A stretch of DNA of 64,000 nt from NCBI GenBank assembly GCA_027487905.1, contig JAIYCR010000031.1, forward strand, positions 1 to 64,000. The letters run 5' to 3'. Below are positions 8,980 to 17,942 of this stretch, piece by piece. This DNA is from Rubrivivax sp. Lineage in GTDB: Bacteria > Pseudomonadota > Gammaproteobacteria > Burkholderiales > Burkholderiaceae_C. The position numbers and the translations under genes were made by a program. Each line of letters opens with the position of its first letter. Positions within the stretch are counted from its first letter, which is position 1. Under the pieces are notes generated by a model. It saw only the letters and a list, made by a program, of their open reading frames with translations, searched no databases and was not told the origin of the DNA.

Positions 8980-9852
8980 TCAGTCGTCCAGGCTGCGCAG
9001 CAGCTTGAGCGTGGCGCCCGGCGAGAGGTTGAGCAAAGCCGCCACGTCGGCCACATCGTCGGGCAAGGCCGCGTTGTGCCATCCCTGGGCGCTGCACAGG
9101 TGGCGGGCCAGGCGAACCGCCAGCATCACCGTTCGCACCGAGTGGAGTTCGGTGTGGTGATCGTCGACGATCTGCACCAGCAGTTCGGGCAGGCGCCAGG
9201 CCTTCATCAGAGCCTGCTGCAGGCGGGTGAGGTCCGTACCCAGGACGTCCTGCTGGGCCTGCGAGGAGCGAAGCGTCGGGTCGGCAGCCTGCGCGGCCCG
9301 GATGCGCAGGGCGAACTCCGGTGCATCGCACCACAGCAGCATTTCGGCGAAGTCGTGCAGCAGGGCGGCCTGGTGGATGACGGCGATGTCCGGGTCCATC
9401 CGGTGCACGGCGAAACCGAGCGCGAACTGCGAGGCGCGGCGCGCCCTCTGCAGCACGGCCACCAGGCCCTCCAGCGCCTGCGGGTGATCCTGCAAGGTGT
9501 CCTCGATCGAGGGCTGCAGTCCGAAATTGCGGAAGAAGGGCCCGATGCCCATCATCACCAGGGTGGTCGTGACCGACTCGGTGTCGGTCACCAGCCGAGG
9601 GGGGCGGTTCCGGGCGGCGTAGGCCATCACCTTCAAGGTCATCAGCGGGTCGCCGCCGATCACCTCACCCAGCAGGTTGGCGTCCACATCGTCTTCGTGC
9701 AGGCGCAAGGCTTCGATGGACTCGGCCGTGTTCTGCAGGATGGGGATATCGATGTCCCGCCAGCGCTGCAGCCAGCCGTCCAGATCTCCCGGGACGCGTG
9801 GCGCCAGGCCAGGGGCCGTGCCGGGGGAATCGGGGGTGAGCAGGAGCGTCAT
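8980..9852 (-). CDS. HDOD-domain protein
   Basis: A 290-residue protein matching the HDOD pattern (an HD-like domain thought to act in signalling without phosphodiesterase chemistry). Characteristic stretches are DPLMTLKVMAYAARNRPP near residue 68, a MGIGPFFR block replacing the usual LGxxxL, and HQAALLHDFAEMLLW near 160-175, where the HD pair is retained. It has no membrane segment and no partner domain. It converges with the Lrp-type gene (24-base gap) and is followed upstream by a desaturase gene. Its function is unknown. Confidence 0.8.
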   Translation of the reverse strand: MTLLLTPDSPGTAPGLAPRVPGDLDGWLQRWRDIDIPILQNTAESIEALRLHEDDVDANLLGEVIGGDPLMTLKVMAYAARNRPPRLVTDTESVTTTLVMMGIGPFFRNFGLQPSIEDTLQDHPQALEGLVAVLQRARRASQFALGFAVHRMDPDIAVIHQAALLHDFAEMLLWCDAPEFALRIRAAQAADPTLRSSQAQQDVLGTDLTRLQQALMKAWRLPELLVQIVDDHHTELHSVRTVMLAVRLARHLCSAQGWHNAALPDDVADVAALLNLSPGATLKLLRSLDD

Positions 9853-9932
9853 GCGGGGCCTTCAAGCCTGAGCGTGACGGTTTATCGGCCGGGTTCGGCC
9901 GACTCTTGAGCGCCGCAAACCGGCGCGCCGTC

Positions 9933-11063
9933 TCAGGCGCCGGGCTGAAGCCGGCCGAGGTGGGTCTGGCCGGTGGCCTGGCCGTTGAAGTCGAGCCACT
10001 TTTTTTGCCCGAGGTCGTAGAGCTTGCAGCGCCGGGCGGTGTCGAAGTACCAGCGCCAGGAGAAGCGCTGGATGATGATGCGGCCGGGCAGCGCGCGCTC
10101 GAGCACGCCCTGGGCGGCCTTGAGTCGATACAGCGGGATCGACATGTCCACATGGTGCGCGGTGTGCTCCATGATGTGGTGCATCCAGCCACCGAGGCGC
10201 AGCGGGAAGCTCAGGTGCACGGTGGTGGACACGAAGGGGTCGCTCGCCGACCACTCGGCCTTGTCCTCGTGCCACTGGACGGCGGTGTGCGTGTGGTGCA
10301 CGTACACGACGAAGCCGATCATGAAGTTCCAGAACACGAAGGGCAGCACGAAGCCCAGCGTGACCAGCAGCAGCGCCGACTGCCCGGTGGCCGCAGCGGC
10401 TGCCGCAAGCCCTGCAACCCAGACCAGCGCCGCACACAGGGCCAGCAGGCTGTCGGCAATGAAGATGCCGCGTCGCGCAGGCATCTGCCGCCGGCTGGGG
10501 AAGAACATCCGCAGCCACCACATCTCGATGAAGTAGTAGAGGCCCGGGCCCCAGCCGCTGCGATAGATCCGCTCGAGCCAGCGGCGGGTCGGTGACAGGC
10601 GTGCGAACTCGTCCACCGTCAGCGGTTGCCAGACGAAGTCCCGTCCCTTCAGGTTGGTGAAGCCGTGGTGCACGACGTTGTGGCCGACATCCCACAGGCT
10701 GTAGGGCGTCAGCGAAGGCAGGAAGGCGATGCGGCCGATCCAGCGGTTCAGCCGGCGGTGCGGCGTGAAGCTTTGGTGGCAGGCGTCGTGGCCGATGATG
10801 AACAGGCGTCCGATCATGAAGCCGGCAACCAGACCGGCCAGTGCCTTGACCAGCGTGGCGTCAGCGACCACCACCGTCACCAGCAAGCCCAGGAACAGGG
10901 CCAGGTCGAGCACCAGCAAGGACAGGGCGAGCGCGGTGTTGCGCTGCACGACGGGGGCCAGCCAGGCGCGCAGCGTCTTGCGCGGCGGCAGGGGCTGGGT
11001 CGGATCGATGACGGGCGGGGAGGCGGCAGCCTGCGCAGGCGGCTCGAGCGGGAGGTCGGACAT
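9933..11063 (-). CDS. membrane fatty acid desaturase
   Basis: A 376-residue di-iron membrane desaturase. The three histidine boxes are HDACH (92-96), HNVVHH (128-133) and HTAHH (300-304), with hydrophobic pairs around 45-90 and 205-255 to place them on the cytoplasmic side. The box spacing resembles bacterial acyl-lipid desaturases of the delta-12/omega-3 type, but position specificity cannot be read from sequence. It probably adjusts membrane fluidity. A 163-base region separates it from amn. Confidence 0.92.
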   Translation of the reverse strand: MSDLPLEPPAQAAASPPVIDPTQPLPPRKTLRAWLAPVVQRNTALALSLLVLDLALFLGLLVTVVVADATLVKALAGLVAGFMIGRLFIIGHDACHQSFTPHRRLNRWIGRIAFLPSLTPYSLWDVGHNVVHHGFTNLKGRDFVWQPLTVDEFARLSPTRRWLERIYRSGWGPGLYYFIEMWWLRMFFPSRRQMPARRGIFIADSLLALCAALVWVAGLAAAAAATGQSALLLVTLGFVLPFVFWNFMIGFVVYVHHTHTAVQWHEDKAEWSASDPFVSTTVHLSFPLRLGGWMHHIMEHTAHHVDMSIPLYRLKAAQGVLERALPGRIIIQRFSWRWYFDTARRCKLYDLGQKKWLDFNGQATGQTHLGRLQPGA

Positions 11064-11226
11064 GGACGATGAGGCCGGCCGGAGGAACTGCGCGGGCCAT
11101 CAGGCAGCCTCGCGGCCCTGCCGCCGGATCGGGCAAGGAGGAAAGCTGCAATCTAGCGGGCAGCCCTTGAACCCGCGTTGCCGTGGATCAAGCGGCGGCG
11201 CTGAGCGTCGGGCCGCAGGCCGCAGC

Positions 11227-12774
11227 TCACTGGAAGGCGACTTCCGCGAAGCTCCTGAGCTTGCGGCTGTGCAGGGCGTCCACGCCCTGCGAACGCAGCA
11301 GTTCCAATGCGCGCACGCCGATGCGCAGGTGCTGGTCGACGCGTTCGCGGTAGAAATGGTTGGCCATGCCGGGCAGCTTGATCTCCCCATGCAAGGGCTT
11401 GTCGCTCACGCAGAGCAAGGTGCCGTAGGGCACGCGGAAGCGGAATCCGTTGGCTGCGATGGTGGCCGACTCCATGTCCAGCGCAATGGCGCGGCTCTGG
11501 CTGAAGCGCAGCTGCGGCGTGGTAGGCACGTTGCGCGTGGGCAGCAGCTCCCAGTTGCGGTTGTCGGTGCTGGCCACGGTGCCGGTGCGCATGATGCGCT
11601 TGAGCTCGAAGCCGCTGAGCTGCGTGACCTCCGCCACCGCGGCTTCAAGGGCCTGCTGCACCTCTGCCAGCGCCGGAATGGGCACCCACAGTGGCAGCTC
11701 TTCGTCGAGGACATGATCTTCGCGCACATAGCCATGGGCGAGCACGTAGTCGCCCAGCTGCTGCGTGTTGCGCAGCCCCGCGCAGTGCCCGAGCATCAGC
11801 CAGGCATGGGGCCGAAGCACGGCGATGTGGTCGGTGATGGTCTTCGCGTTGGCCGGCCCCACGCCGATGTTGACCATCGTGATGCCCGAGTGTCCGGCTC
11901 GCATCAGGTGATAGGCGGGCATCTGCGGCAGCCGCGGCGGCGCGCTGCCCTGCACGAAGCCATCGGCCGGCAGTGCGCCATCGCGCCGGGTGACCACGTT
12001 GCCCGGTTCGACGAAGGCGAGGTAGCCGTCGCCGTCGACATCGGCCGCGGCCATCCGCTCATGCCCCAGGCGGACGAACTCGTCGATGTAGAACTGGTAG
12101 TTGGTGAACAGCACGAAGTTCTGGAAGGACTCGGCGCCGGTACCGGTGTAGTGGCGCAGCCGCTGCAGCGAGTAGTCCACCCGGGGCGCTGTGAACAGCG
12201 ACAGCGGATAGGGTTCGCCTGCGCGCGGGACGTAGGTCCCGTTGGCGATGCTGTCGTCCATCGCGGCCAGGTCGGGCAGGTCGAACAGGTCGCGCATGCG
12301 CTGGCGCCGCGCTGCATCCAGTGAGCCCTCCACGTGCTCATGTCCGCCCAGCGCGAAGTGCAGCGGGATCGGCTGGTGGCTGGTGCCGATCTGCAGGGCC
12401 ACGTGGTGGTTGCGCAGCAACAGCCGGAACTGCTCGAGGTAGTAGTCGCCGAAGAGGTCCGGGCGGGTGAGCGTGGTCTCGTACAGGCCGGGACCGGCGA
12501 CGAAGCCATAGCTCAGGCGGCTGTCGGCATGGGCCACCGTGTCGGTCTGCACCCGCACGCACGGGTAGAAGGCGCGCAATCGCTGCGACGGCGTTGCGCC
12601 GGCCACATAGTGCGCCAGCGCTCGCGCCAGGTGGCCGGTGCCCAGCGCGTAGATGTGGCGGGCCTGCTGCAGTGCCGCCACCGGGTCGGTGAAGGACTGC
12701 GGCGCCTGGAAGGCTGGCGGCGCGAAGGGGTCGTCGGCGACCGTGACGTGGGAAACAGCGGGGCTCGGGTTCAT
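11227..12774 (-). CDS. amn: AMP nucleosidase
   Basis: A 515-residue enzyme that cleaves AMP to adenine and ribose 5-phosphate. The N-terminal AMN-specific domain is followed by a nucleoside phosphorylase-like C-terminal domain with GHSGITMVNIGVGPANAK near residue 300 and DMESATIAANGFR near 445. The length matches Amn (about 480-515). It appears to be a single-gene unit, 67 bases from the BASS transporter gene on the same strand. ATG at 12774 is the only family-like start. Confidence 0.94.
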   Translation of the reverse strand: MNPSPAVSHVTVADDPFAPPAFQAPQSFTDPVAALQQARHIYALGTGHLARALAHYVAGATPSQRLRAFYPCVRVQTDTVAHADSRLSYGFVAGPGLYETTLTRPDLFGDYYLEQFRLLLRNHHVALQIGTSHQPIPLHFALGGHEHVEGSLDAARRQRMRDLFDLPDLAAMDDSIANGTYVPRAGEPYPLSLFTAPRVDYSLQRLRHYTGTGAESFQNFVLFTNYQFYIDEFVRLGHERMAAADVDGDGYLAFVEPGNVVTRRDGALPADGFVQGSAPPRLPQMPAYHLMRAGHSGITMVNIGVGPANAKTITDHIAVLRPHAWLMLGHCAGLRNTQQLGDYVLAHGYVREDHVLDEELPLWVPIPALAEVQQALEAAVAEVTQLSGFELKRIMRTGTVASTDNRNWELLPTRNVPTTPQLRFSQSRAIALDMESATIAANGFRFRVPYGTLLCVSDKPLHGEIKLPGMANHFYRERVDQHLRIGVRALELLRSQGVDALHSRKLRSFAEVAFQ

Positions 12775-12841
12775 GCAGGGGCGCGACCGGCCGCCAAGGC
12801 CGGTGGGCGCCGCTGCATTGTGGAGCCCGATCGCGACGGCT

Positions 12842-13756
12842 TCACTGCGCCGGCGCGAGCGCTCCCACCTTGGCGCGATCCCTGGCCAGTGCCTCGCGGT
12901 CGGCCAGGCGCCGGAACCACACCGTCACCGCGCTGGAGCTGAGCACGATGAACAGCGAATACAGCACCGGGATCAGCAGAACCTGCTGCTGCTGTTCGCC
13001 GGTGAAGGTCAGCGTGACGATCAGCACCGCGAGCGGTCCGTTCTGGATGCCGGTCTCCAGTGCGATGGTGCGCGAACGGTTGGCGTCCTGGCGCAGCAGC
13101 CGCGCCAGAACGAAACCAATGGCCATGCCTACGATACCGAGGCCGATCGCGGCGAAGTAGATGGGCCAGGGCGTCGTGGCCAGCAGCTGGTGGTTGCGCG
13201 GAACCCAGGAGACGATGAGGAAGAGGATGACGAGCACGCCGAGCAGGCCGCCCACCAGCTCGATGGTGGCCCCGACGTTCGGGTTGGCCTTGCGCAGCAC
13301 CATGCCCAGCACCGTGGGCACGAGCAGCACGACGAGCACCTGCGCCACGTTGGCCGCCGGGATGACGAATTCGCCGGTGATGCCTGCCAGGCCGCTGTAG
13401 AACTGGATCAGCAGCGGCACGAGCACCACCGCGGCCAGCGTGGACACGCTGGTCATCATGATGGACAGCGCCAGCGCGCCCTTGCTGAAGTAGGTGAAGA
13501 TGTTCGAGGTGGTGCCGCCGGGCATGCAGCCCATGAGGATCAGGCCCACCGCCAGTGCCGGCGGCAGATCCAGCAGCACCGCCAGCGCATAGCCGAGGAA
13601 GGGCATGATGCCGTACTGGCACAGCATGCCCACCAGCACGCCCTTGGGTTTGCGAAAGGCGATGAGGAAGTCGCGAAAGGTGAGCGACGCGCCCATGCCC
13701 AGCATGATCACGGCCATCATGATGCCGAGCAGGCGGGTTTCGGTTTCGGTCAGCAT
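12842..13756 (-). CDS. bile acid:sodium symporter (BASS) family transporter
   Basis: A 304-residue inner-membrane protein with nine or ten hydrophobic segments. It carries the family signature MGCMPGGTTSNIFTYFSKG near residues 76-94, where the sodium-coupled carriers have their crossover region. BASS members carry organic anions such as pantoate, pyruvate or sulfonates; the substrate here cannot be told. It ends 67 bases before amn and begins 42 bases after the second acyl-CoA ligase on the same strand. Confidence 0.9.
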   Translation of the reverse strand: MLTETETRLLGIMMAVIMLGMGASLTFRDFLIAFRKPKGVLVGMLCQYGIMPFLGYALAVLLDLPPALAVGLILMGCMPGGTTSNIFTYFSKGALALSIMMTSVSTLAAVVLVPLLIQFYSGLAGITGEFVIPAANVAQVLVVLLVPTVLGMVLRKANPNVGATIELVGGLLGVLVILFLIVSWVPRNHQLLATTPWPIYFAAIGLGIVGMAIGFVLARLLRQDANRSRTIALETGIQNGPLAVLIVTLTFTGEQQQQVLLIPVLYSLFIVLSSSAVTVWFRRLADREALARDRAKVGALAPAQ

Positions 13757-13798
13757 GGGATGGAACTCCGGGGGGGGCTGGGAGCGGCGGGCGCGCCG

Positions 13799-15592
13799 TC
13801 AGGCGGCCTTGCGGCCTGCGTCGGCGGTTCCGCCCGCGAGGGTGGACTTCCCGAACTCGCTGCGCACTTCCGCTTTCAGGTCCTTGCGCAGGATCTTCCC
13901 GATCGGGGACTTGGGCAGCTCGTCGCGGAACACCACCGATTTCGGGATCTTGTAGTCCGTGAGGCGGGTGCGGCAGTGGGCCAGCACCGCTTCGGCGGTC
14001 AGCGATTCAGCGCGTCGAACCACATAGACGCGGACCGCCTCGCCGCTGCGAGCATCGGGCACACCCACCACCGCGGCCTCCATCACCGCGTCCAGCTCGG
14101 CCACCGCGTCTTCGACCTCGTTGGGGTAGACGTTGAAGCCGCTCACGAGGATCAGATCCTTTTTGCGGTCGACGATGCGGAAGAAGCCGTCCGCGTCCAT
14201 CACGGCGACGTCGCCGGTGAACAGCCACCCGTCGCGCAGCACCTGGGCGGTTTCCTGCGGCTGCTGCCAGTAGCCTGGCATCACCTGAGGGCCGCGGGCC
14301 AGCAGTTCGCCGGGCTGCCCGAGCGCTGCAGGCTGCCCCGAATCGTCGACCAGCCGCACCTCGGTGCCGGGCACCGGGATGCCGATGGAGTCGGACCGGC
14401 GCTCGCCACCCAGGGGGTTGAAGGTCACCACCGGCGAGCTTTCGGTCAAGCCGTAGCCCTCGGCGATGCGCGTGCCCGTGACCTGCTCCCAGCGCTGGCC
14501 GACCGCGCCGTGCAAGGCGGTGCCACCGGCGATGGCCGCCTTCAGCCGCCGCGGCGGGAAGGCGACGAACCACTCCTCGTTGAGCAGCGCGTTGAAGAGC
14601 GTGTTGACACCGGTGATCCAGGTGATGGGCGTGTTCTCGATCGCCCGTTGCAGGTTCTGCACCGGCCGCGGCGAGGGAATCAGCACGTTGCGCGCGCCCA
14701 CGCTGTAGAAGCTCAGCAGGTTCGCCGTGAAGGCGAAGATGTGATAGAGCGGCAGCGCCGTGAGCACGCATTCCTTGCCGGGCTCGATGAAGCGGCCGCC
14801 CATCGCGAGGATCTGCTGCACATTGGCCAGCAGGTTGCCGTGGGTCAGCCGGGCTGCCTTGGACACGCCGGTGGTGCCACCGGTGTACTGCAGGCAGGCC
14901 GTGTCGGCCAGCCCCGTGGCCTGCCACCAGCGCGCCACCAGCGCGCGTCCGCCCTGCGCCTGGAGCTGCTGGCGACCTGCGGCGATGGCTGTCATGAAGC
15001 GCTGGTGCGGAACCGCAATGGGCGGAAGTGCCCGGTTCCAGTAGCGTTGGACCGCACGGACGATGCCGCGCGGAATCGCCGGGAACAGCTCGGGAACACT
15101 GGCCACCACCACATGCTTGAGCCCGGTGCTGCGCATCAGGCCCTCGACCTTGTCGGCGAAGAGCTCGGTGATCACCAGCACCTCGGCGCCGGAGTCGGCG
15201 AACTGGTGCTGCATCTCCGTGGGGGTGTAGAGCGGGTTGGTGTTCACCAGCACGCAACCCGCCTTGAACACGCCGAAGGCGGCCACCGGGTAGGCCAGGC
15301 CGTTGGGCAACTGCACCGCCACCCGGGTTCCGGCCGCGACCTTCAGTTCCAGGCGGAGGTAGGCGGCAAAGGCGTCGGACAGTTCATCCACCTGCGCGAA
15401 GCTCAGGCTGCCGTTCATGCCGTTGCCCACCACGCAGGTGAAGGCGCACTGGGACGAATAGCGCGTCGAGGCAGCGGCCACCAGGCCGGCCAGGCTGCCG
15501 TGGGGGCTCTGCGGCAACTGGCGCGGGATGTCGCTGCCGTAGCGCGCCTCCCAGGGGCGAAGGTCGTACAGGGGTGCGTCGACGGGGTTCAT
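13799..15592 (-). CDS. long-chain fatty-acid--CoA ligase (second copy)
   Basis: A 597-residue ANL-family ligase. Motifs include YTGGTTGVSKAA, EGYGLTESSPVV, WLFTGDVAV and DRKKDLILVSGFNVYP, with the catalytic Lys region PKSPIGKILRKDL near the C-terminus. It is a FadD-type acyl-CoA synthetase, clearly related to but different from the protein at 604-2304. It stands first in a minus-strand run with the BASS transporter and amn, which need not be one operon. It is divergent from the DUF883 gene, with a 244-base region between that shows no clear promoter. Confidence 0.94.
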   Translation of the reverse strand: MNPVDAPLYDLRPWEARYGSDIPRQLPQSPHGSLAGLVAAASTRYSSQCAFTCVVGNGMNGSLSFAQVDELSDAFAAYLRLELKVAAGTRVAVQLPNGLAYPVAAFGVFKAGCVLVNTNPLYTPTEMQHQFADSGAEVLVITELFADKVEGLMRSTGLKHVVVASVPELFPAIPRGIVRAVQRYWNRALPPIAVPHQRFMTAIAAGRQQLQAQGGRALVARWWQATGLADTACLQYTGGTTGVSKAARLTHGNLLANVQQILAMGGRFIEPGKECVLTALPLYHIFAFTANLLSFYSVGARNVLIPSPRPVQNLQRAIENTPITWITGVNTLFNALLNEEWFVAFPPRRLKAAIAGGTALHGAVGQRWEQVTGTRIAEGYGLTESSPVVTFNPLGGERRSDSIGIPVPGTEVRLVDDSGQPAALGQPGELLARGPQVMPGYWQQPQETAQVLRDGWLFTGDVAVMDADGFFRIVDRKKDLILVSGFNVYPNEVEDAVAELDAVMEAAVVGVPDARSGEAVRVYVVRRAESLTAEAVLAHCRTRLTDYKIPKSVVFRDELPKSPIGKILRKDLKAEVRSEFGKSTLAGGTADAGRKAA

Positions 15593-15836
15593 CGTGGTGT
15601 CTCCGGGCAGCTCTCCTCTTGCAGGGGGAGGCTTGTGGACTCGGTCGGCGAGTGTAGGCAGTGGGCGAGCGCGTCAGTCGATATCCCCGCCAGCGACGCG
15701 GAAGGAGGCAGACTTGCAACCGGTCCGCTTGCCCGCATCTCCGAGGCGCCGACGCATGCGGCCCGCGGATGCCGGCCGCCACGTCGTCGTCTCGCCAACC
15801 CAGGTGGACCATCCACCGCACCCTTGAGGAGCAGTC

Positions 15837-16145
15837 ATGCCCGACACCACCCAGGCCAAGCAGCGGCTCGCCGAAGACTTCCGTGCCGTCATGGACGACA
15901 TCGACGCCTTGATGAAGTCCTCGGGCGAAAAGCTGGACGGGGAATCGGTAGCGCTGCGCGAGCGCATCCGCGACCGGCTGGACGCCGCGCGCAGCCGCGC
16001 CGCTGACCTGCAGTTCGAGGCCGTGACCCGCGCCAAGGATGCGGCGCGCGCGACCGACGACTACGTCCACGACCACCCCTGGACCGCCATCGGCGCGGCC
16101 GCGGCCGTCGGCGTGGTGCTGGGCATGCTCATCGGCCGCCGCTGA
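15837..16145 (+). CDS. DUF883 family protein (ElaB/YqjD type)
   Basis: A 102-residue protein with an amphipathic helical body and a C-terminal membrane anchor, AIGAAAAVGVVLGMLIGRR. This is the layout of ElaB/YqjD, which tether ribosomes or stress factors to the inner membrane in stationary phase. An AGGAG ribosome site lies upstream of ATG 15837. It starts a three-gene operon with a YqjE-like and a YqjK-like protein, each overlapping the next. Confidence 0.92.
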   Translation: MPDTTQAKQRLAEDFRAVMDDIDALMKSSGEKLDGESVALRERIRDRLDAARSRAADLQFEAVTRAKDAARATDDYVHDHPWTAIGAAAAVGVVLGMLIGRR

Positions 16146-16588
16146 TGGCTGGCGTCGGCGCGCTGCGCCGGCTGTCGGCCTCGGTGCTGGCACTGGGGCG
16201 CATCCGCCTGGAACTCTTTGCGCTGGAAGTCCAGGAGGAAAAGCAGCGGCTCGCGCAGCTGGCCTTCTGGGCGGTGCTCAGTGCGCTGGCGGTCGCGTTT
16301 TCCGGGGTGTTCGTGGCGCTGGCGCTGACGGTCTGGCTCTGGGATTCGCACCGGCTGCTGGCCCTGGCTGCCGCAGCCCTGGCCTGGATGGCGCTCAGTG
16401 CCCTGGGGCTGATGCGACTGCAGCGCCTGGTCGGTTCGGCTTCGACCCTGTTCACCGCCAGCCTGGCCGAGCTCCGCCAGGATGAAGCGGCGCTTCGGGG
16501 CGTGGTGGGTCCTCCGGTCGGTGCGCCGCGCGCTCCGTCCGAGCCGCCGCGCGCAGCGTCGGGCCCTGCGGAGGCCGGGCTTGGCTGA
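16145..16588 (+). CDS. phage holin family / YqjE-like membrane protein
   Basis: A 147-residue protein with an N-terminal amphipathic helix and two strong membrane helices near residues 40-62 and 68-90. It matches the YqjE family, grouped with phage holin superfamily III. ATG 16145 overlaps the DUF883 stop (TGATG). Small Pro/Ala-rich tail. It is likely part of an envelope stress trio; no holin activity should be assumed. Confidence 0.88.
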   Translation: MAGVGALRRLSASVLALGRIRLELFALEVQEEKQRLAQLAFWAVLSALAVAFSGVFVALALTVWLWDSHRLLALAAAALAWMALSALGLMRLQRLVGSASTLFTASLAELRQDEAALRGVVGPPVGAPRAPSEPPRAASGPAEAGLG

Positions 16589-17084
16589 TCGTCCACGCCC
16601 CGAAAGGGCGGCACAAGCCGGCCCGGCGGCGCTGCGCGCGCGGCGAAAGGCGGACCTGCTGATGGCCTCCGCGCTGCTGCGGGGCCAGGCTGGCGTGGCG
16701 CTGGACGAACTGCAGGCGCGAAGCGAAGCGGTCGAACAGCGCGTTCAGGCCTGGCGCGATCGGGTGGCGTCGTGGGCCGCCGCCTTGGGATGGCGGCCCC
16801 GGCAAGAGGGAGCGGGCCCGGCGCCGGCCGCCTGGGCTCGACCCGCGGCGGCCGGGGTGGTCGCACTGCTGCTCGCCCGGCGCCTGTTCGGTCGGCGGCG
16901 CAGCCACGCGGCTGCGTCTGCGGCAGCAGGGCCTGCCCGAGCCAGCTGGGCGGTGGGCCCGCTGCTGCTGGTGGCGCTGCCCCGCCTGTGGCGCTGGGGG
17001 CGGCGAGGGCGTCGTGCGTGGCAGATCCTGCGTTGGTGGCGTCAGGGGGAAAGCGTCAAGGTGCGTCGGGCGGCGGGTCGCTGA
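16581..17084 (+). CDS. YqjK-like protein
   Basis: The third gene of the yqj-type operon. I start it at TTG 16581, which overlaps the yqjE stop and has GGAG 7 bases upstream; that gives 167 residues. The frame is open further left (an ATG at 16482), but that part lies wholly inside yqjE. The protein is Arg/Ala-rich with an alpha-helical N-terminal half (LADRPRPERAA onward) and two weak hydrophobic stretches near its C-terminus. Family likeness is by position and composition, so moderate confidence. Confidence 0.65.
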   Translation: MADRPRPERAAQAGPAALRARRKADLLMASALLRGQAGVALDELQARSEAVEQRVQAWRDRVASWAAALGWRPRQEGAGPAPAAWARPAAAGVVALLLARRLFGRRRSHAAASAAAGPARASWAVGPLLLVALPRLWRWGRRGRRAWQILRWWRQGESVKVRRAAGR

Positions 17085-17123
17085 CACTCAGCTGCGCGCC
17101 CTTTCGGGCACGAAGGGACAAGC

Positions 17124-17888
17124 ATGCGATGGATGCGATTCGACGACGGGGGCGTGGCCCGGTTCGGGCAGGTGGATGGCGACAGGGTGCTGGAGCATCG
17201 AGGCGACCTCTTCGACGACCCCCAGCCCACCGGTCGTGAATTTCCGCTCGAGGGCCTGCGCTGGCTGCCGCCTTGCGAGCCGGGCCTGCTGCTGGGGCTG
17301 TGGAACAACTTCCGCGCGGCGGCCGAACGCAATGGCTGGGCTGCGCCGGCACAGCCGCTGGTGTTCGGCAAGAGCGTGCACAGCCTGATCGGCCACGAGG
17401 GCGCCATTCCTGCGCCGCCCGCAGCGATGGGCCGGGTGGCCTATGAGGGCGAGCTCGCGCTGGTCATCGGCCGCGACACCTGGGCGGTGGAGGTGTCGCA
17501 GGCGGCCGATCACATCTTCGGCTACACCTGCGCGAACGACCTGACCGCGCTGGAACTGCTGCCGCAGGACCCGGGCTTCACCCAGTGGACCCGCGCCAAG
17601 AGCGGTGAGGGCTTCTGCCCGCTGGGGCCGTGGATAGACACCGCGTTCGACCCGATGGCCGCATCGCTGCACACCGTCGTGGGCGGGCGCGAGCGGCAGC
17701 ACTTTCCGCTGGCCGACATGTTCTTCTCCCCGGTGGAGATCGTCTCGCGCCTGTCGCAGACGATGCGACTGCGCGCGGGTGACGTCATCCTGTGCGGCAC
17801 TTCGGTGGGCGTGCTGCCGATGAAGCCGGGCACGCGGGTGGAGGTCAGCATCGACGGGCTGGGCACCTTGTCCAACCTCTTCGGTTGA
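17124..17888 (+). CDS. fumarylacetoacetate hydrolase (FAH) family protein
   Basis: A 254-residue member of the FAH superfamily. The divalent-metal site appears as YEGELALVIG (about residues 111-120, two acidic ligands) and the downstream Asp in CANDLTALEL. The C-terminal GDVILCGTSVGVLPMKPG is typical of hydratase/isomerases of aromatic meta-cleavage pathways. The substrate is not identifiable; FAH relatives include decarboxylase/isomerases and acylpyruvases. It converges with urtE 54 bases away. It is not beside hppD, so homogentisate use is not implied. Confidence 0.88.
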   Translation: MRWMRFDDGGVARFGQVDGDRVLEHRGDLFDDPQPTGREFPLEGLRWLPPCEPGLLLGLWNNFRAAAERNGWAAPAQPLVFGKSVHSLIGHEGAIPAPPAAMGRVAYEGELALVIGRDTWAVEVSQAADHIFGYTCANDLTALELLPQDPGFTQWTRAKSGEGFCPLGPWIDTAFDPMAASLHTVVGGRERQHFPLADMFFSPVEIVSRLSQTMRLRAGDVILCGTSVGVLPMKPGTRVEVSIDGLGTLSNLFG

Positions 17889-17896
17889 GAAGCTGG

Positions 17897-17930
17897 GCCA
17901 GCGCCTGCGGATGAGGTCGCCCGCGCTGGC
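17897..17930. terminator. candidate bidirectional hairpin between FAH gene and urtE
   Basis: Perfect 8-bp arms GCCAGCGC (17897-17904) and GCGCTGGC (17923-17930) with an 18-base loop lie in the short gap between two convergent genes. There is no T-run on either side, so this is at best a weak or factor-assisted terminator. Confidence 0.35.
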
Positions 17931-17942
17931 GGCTGCAGACCC

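Noticed and set aside
12653-16006. A very long open frame (over 1100 codons) on the plus strand, opposite amn, the BASS transporter and the second ligase.
   Set aside because: It is antisense to three well-supported genes and its translation is His/Gly/Arg-rich with no family likeness, the usual mirror of high-GC codon bias.
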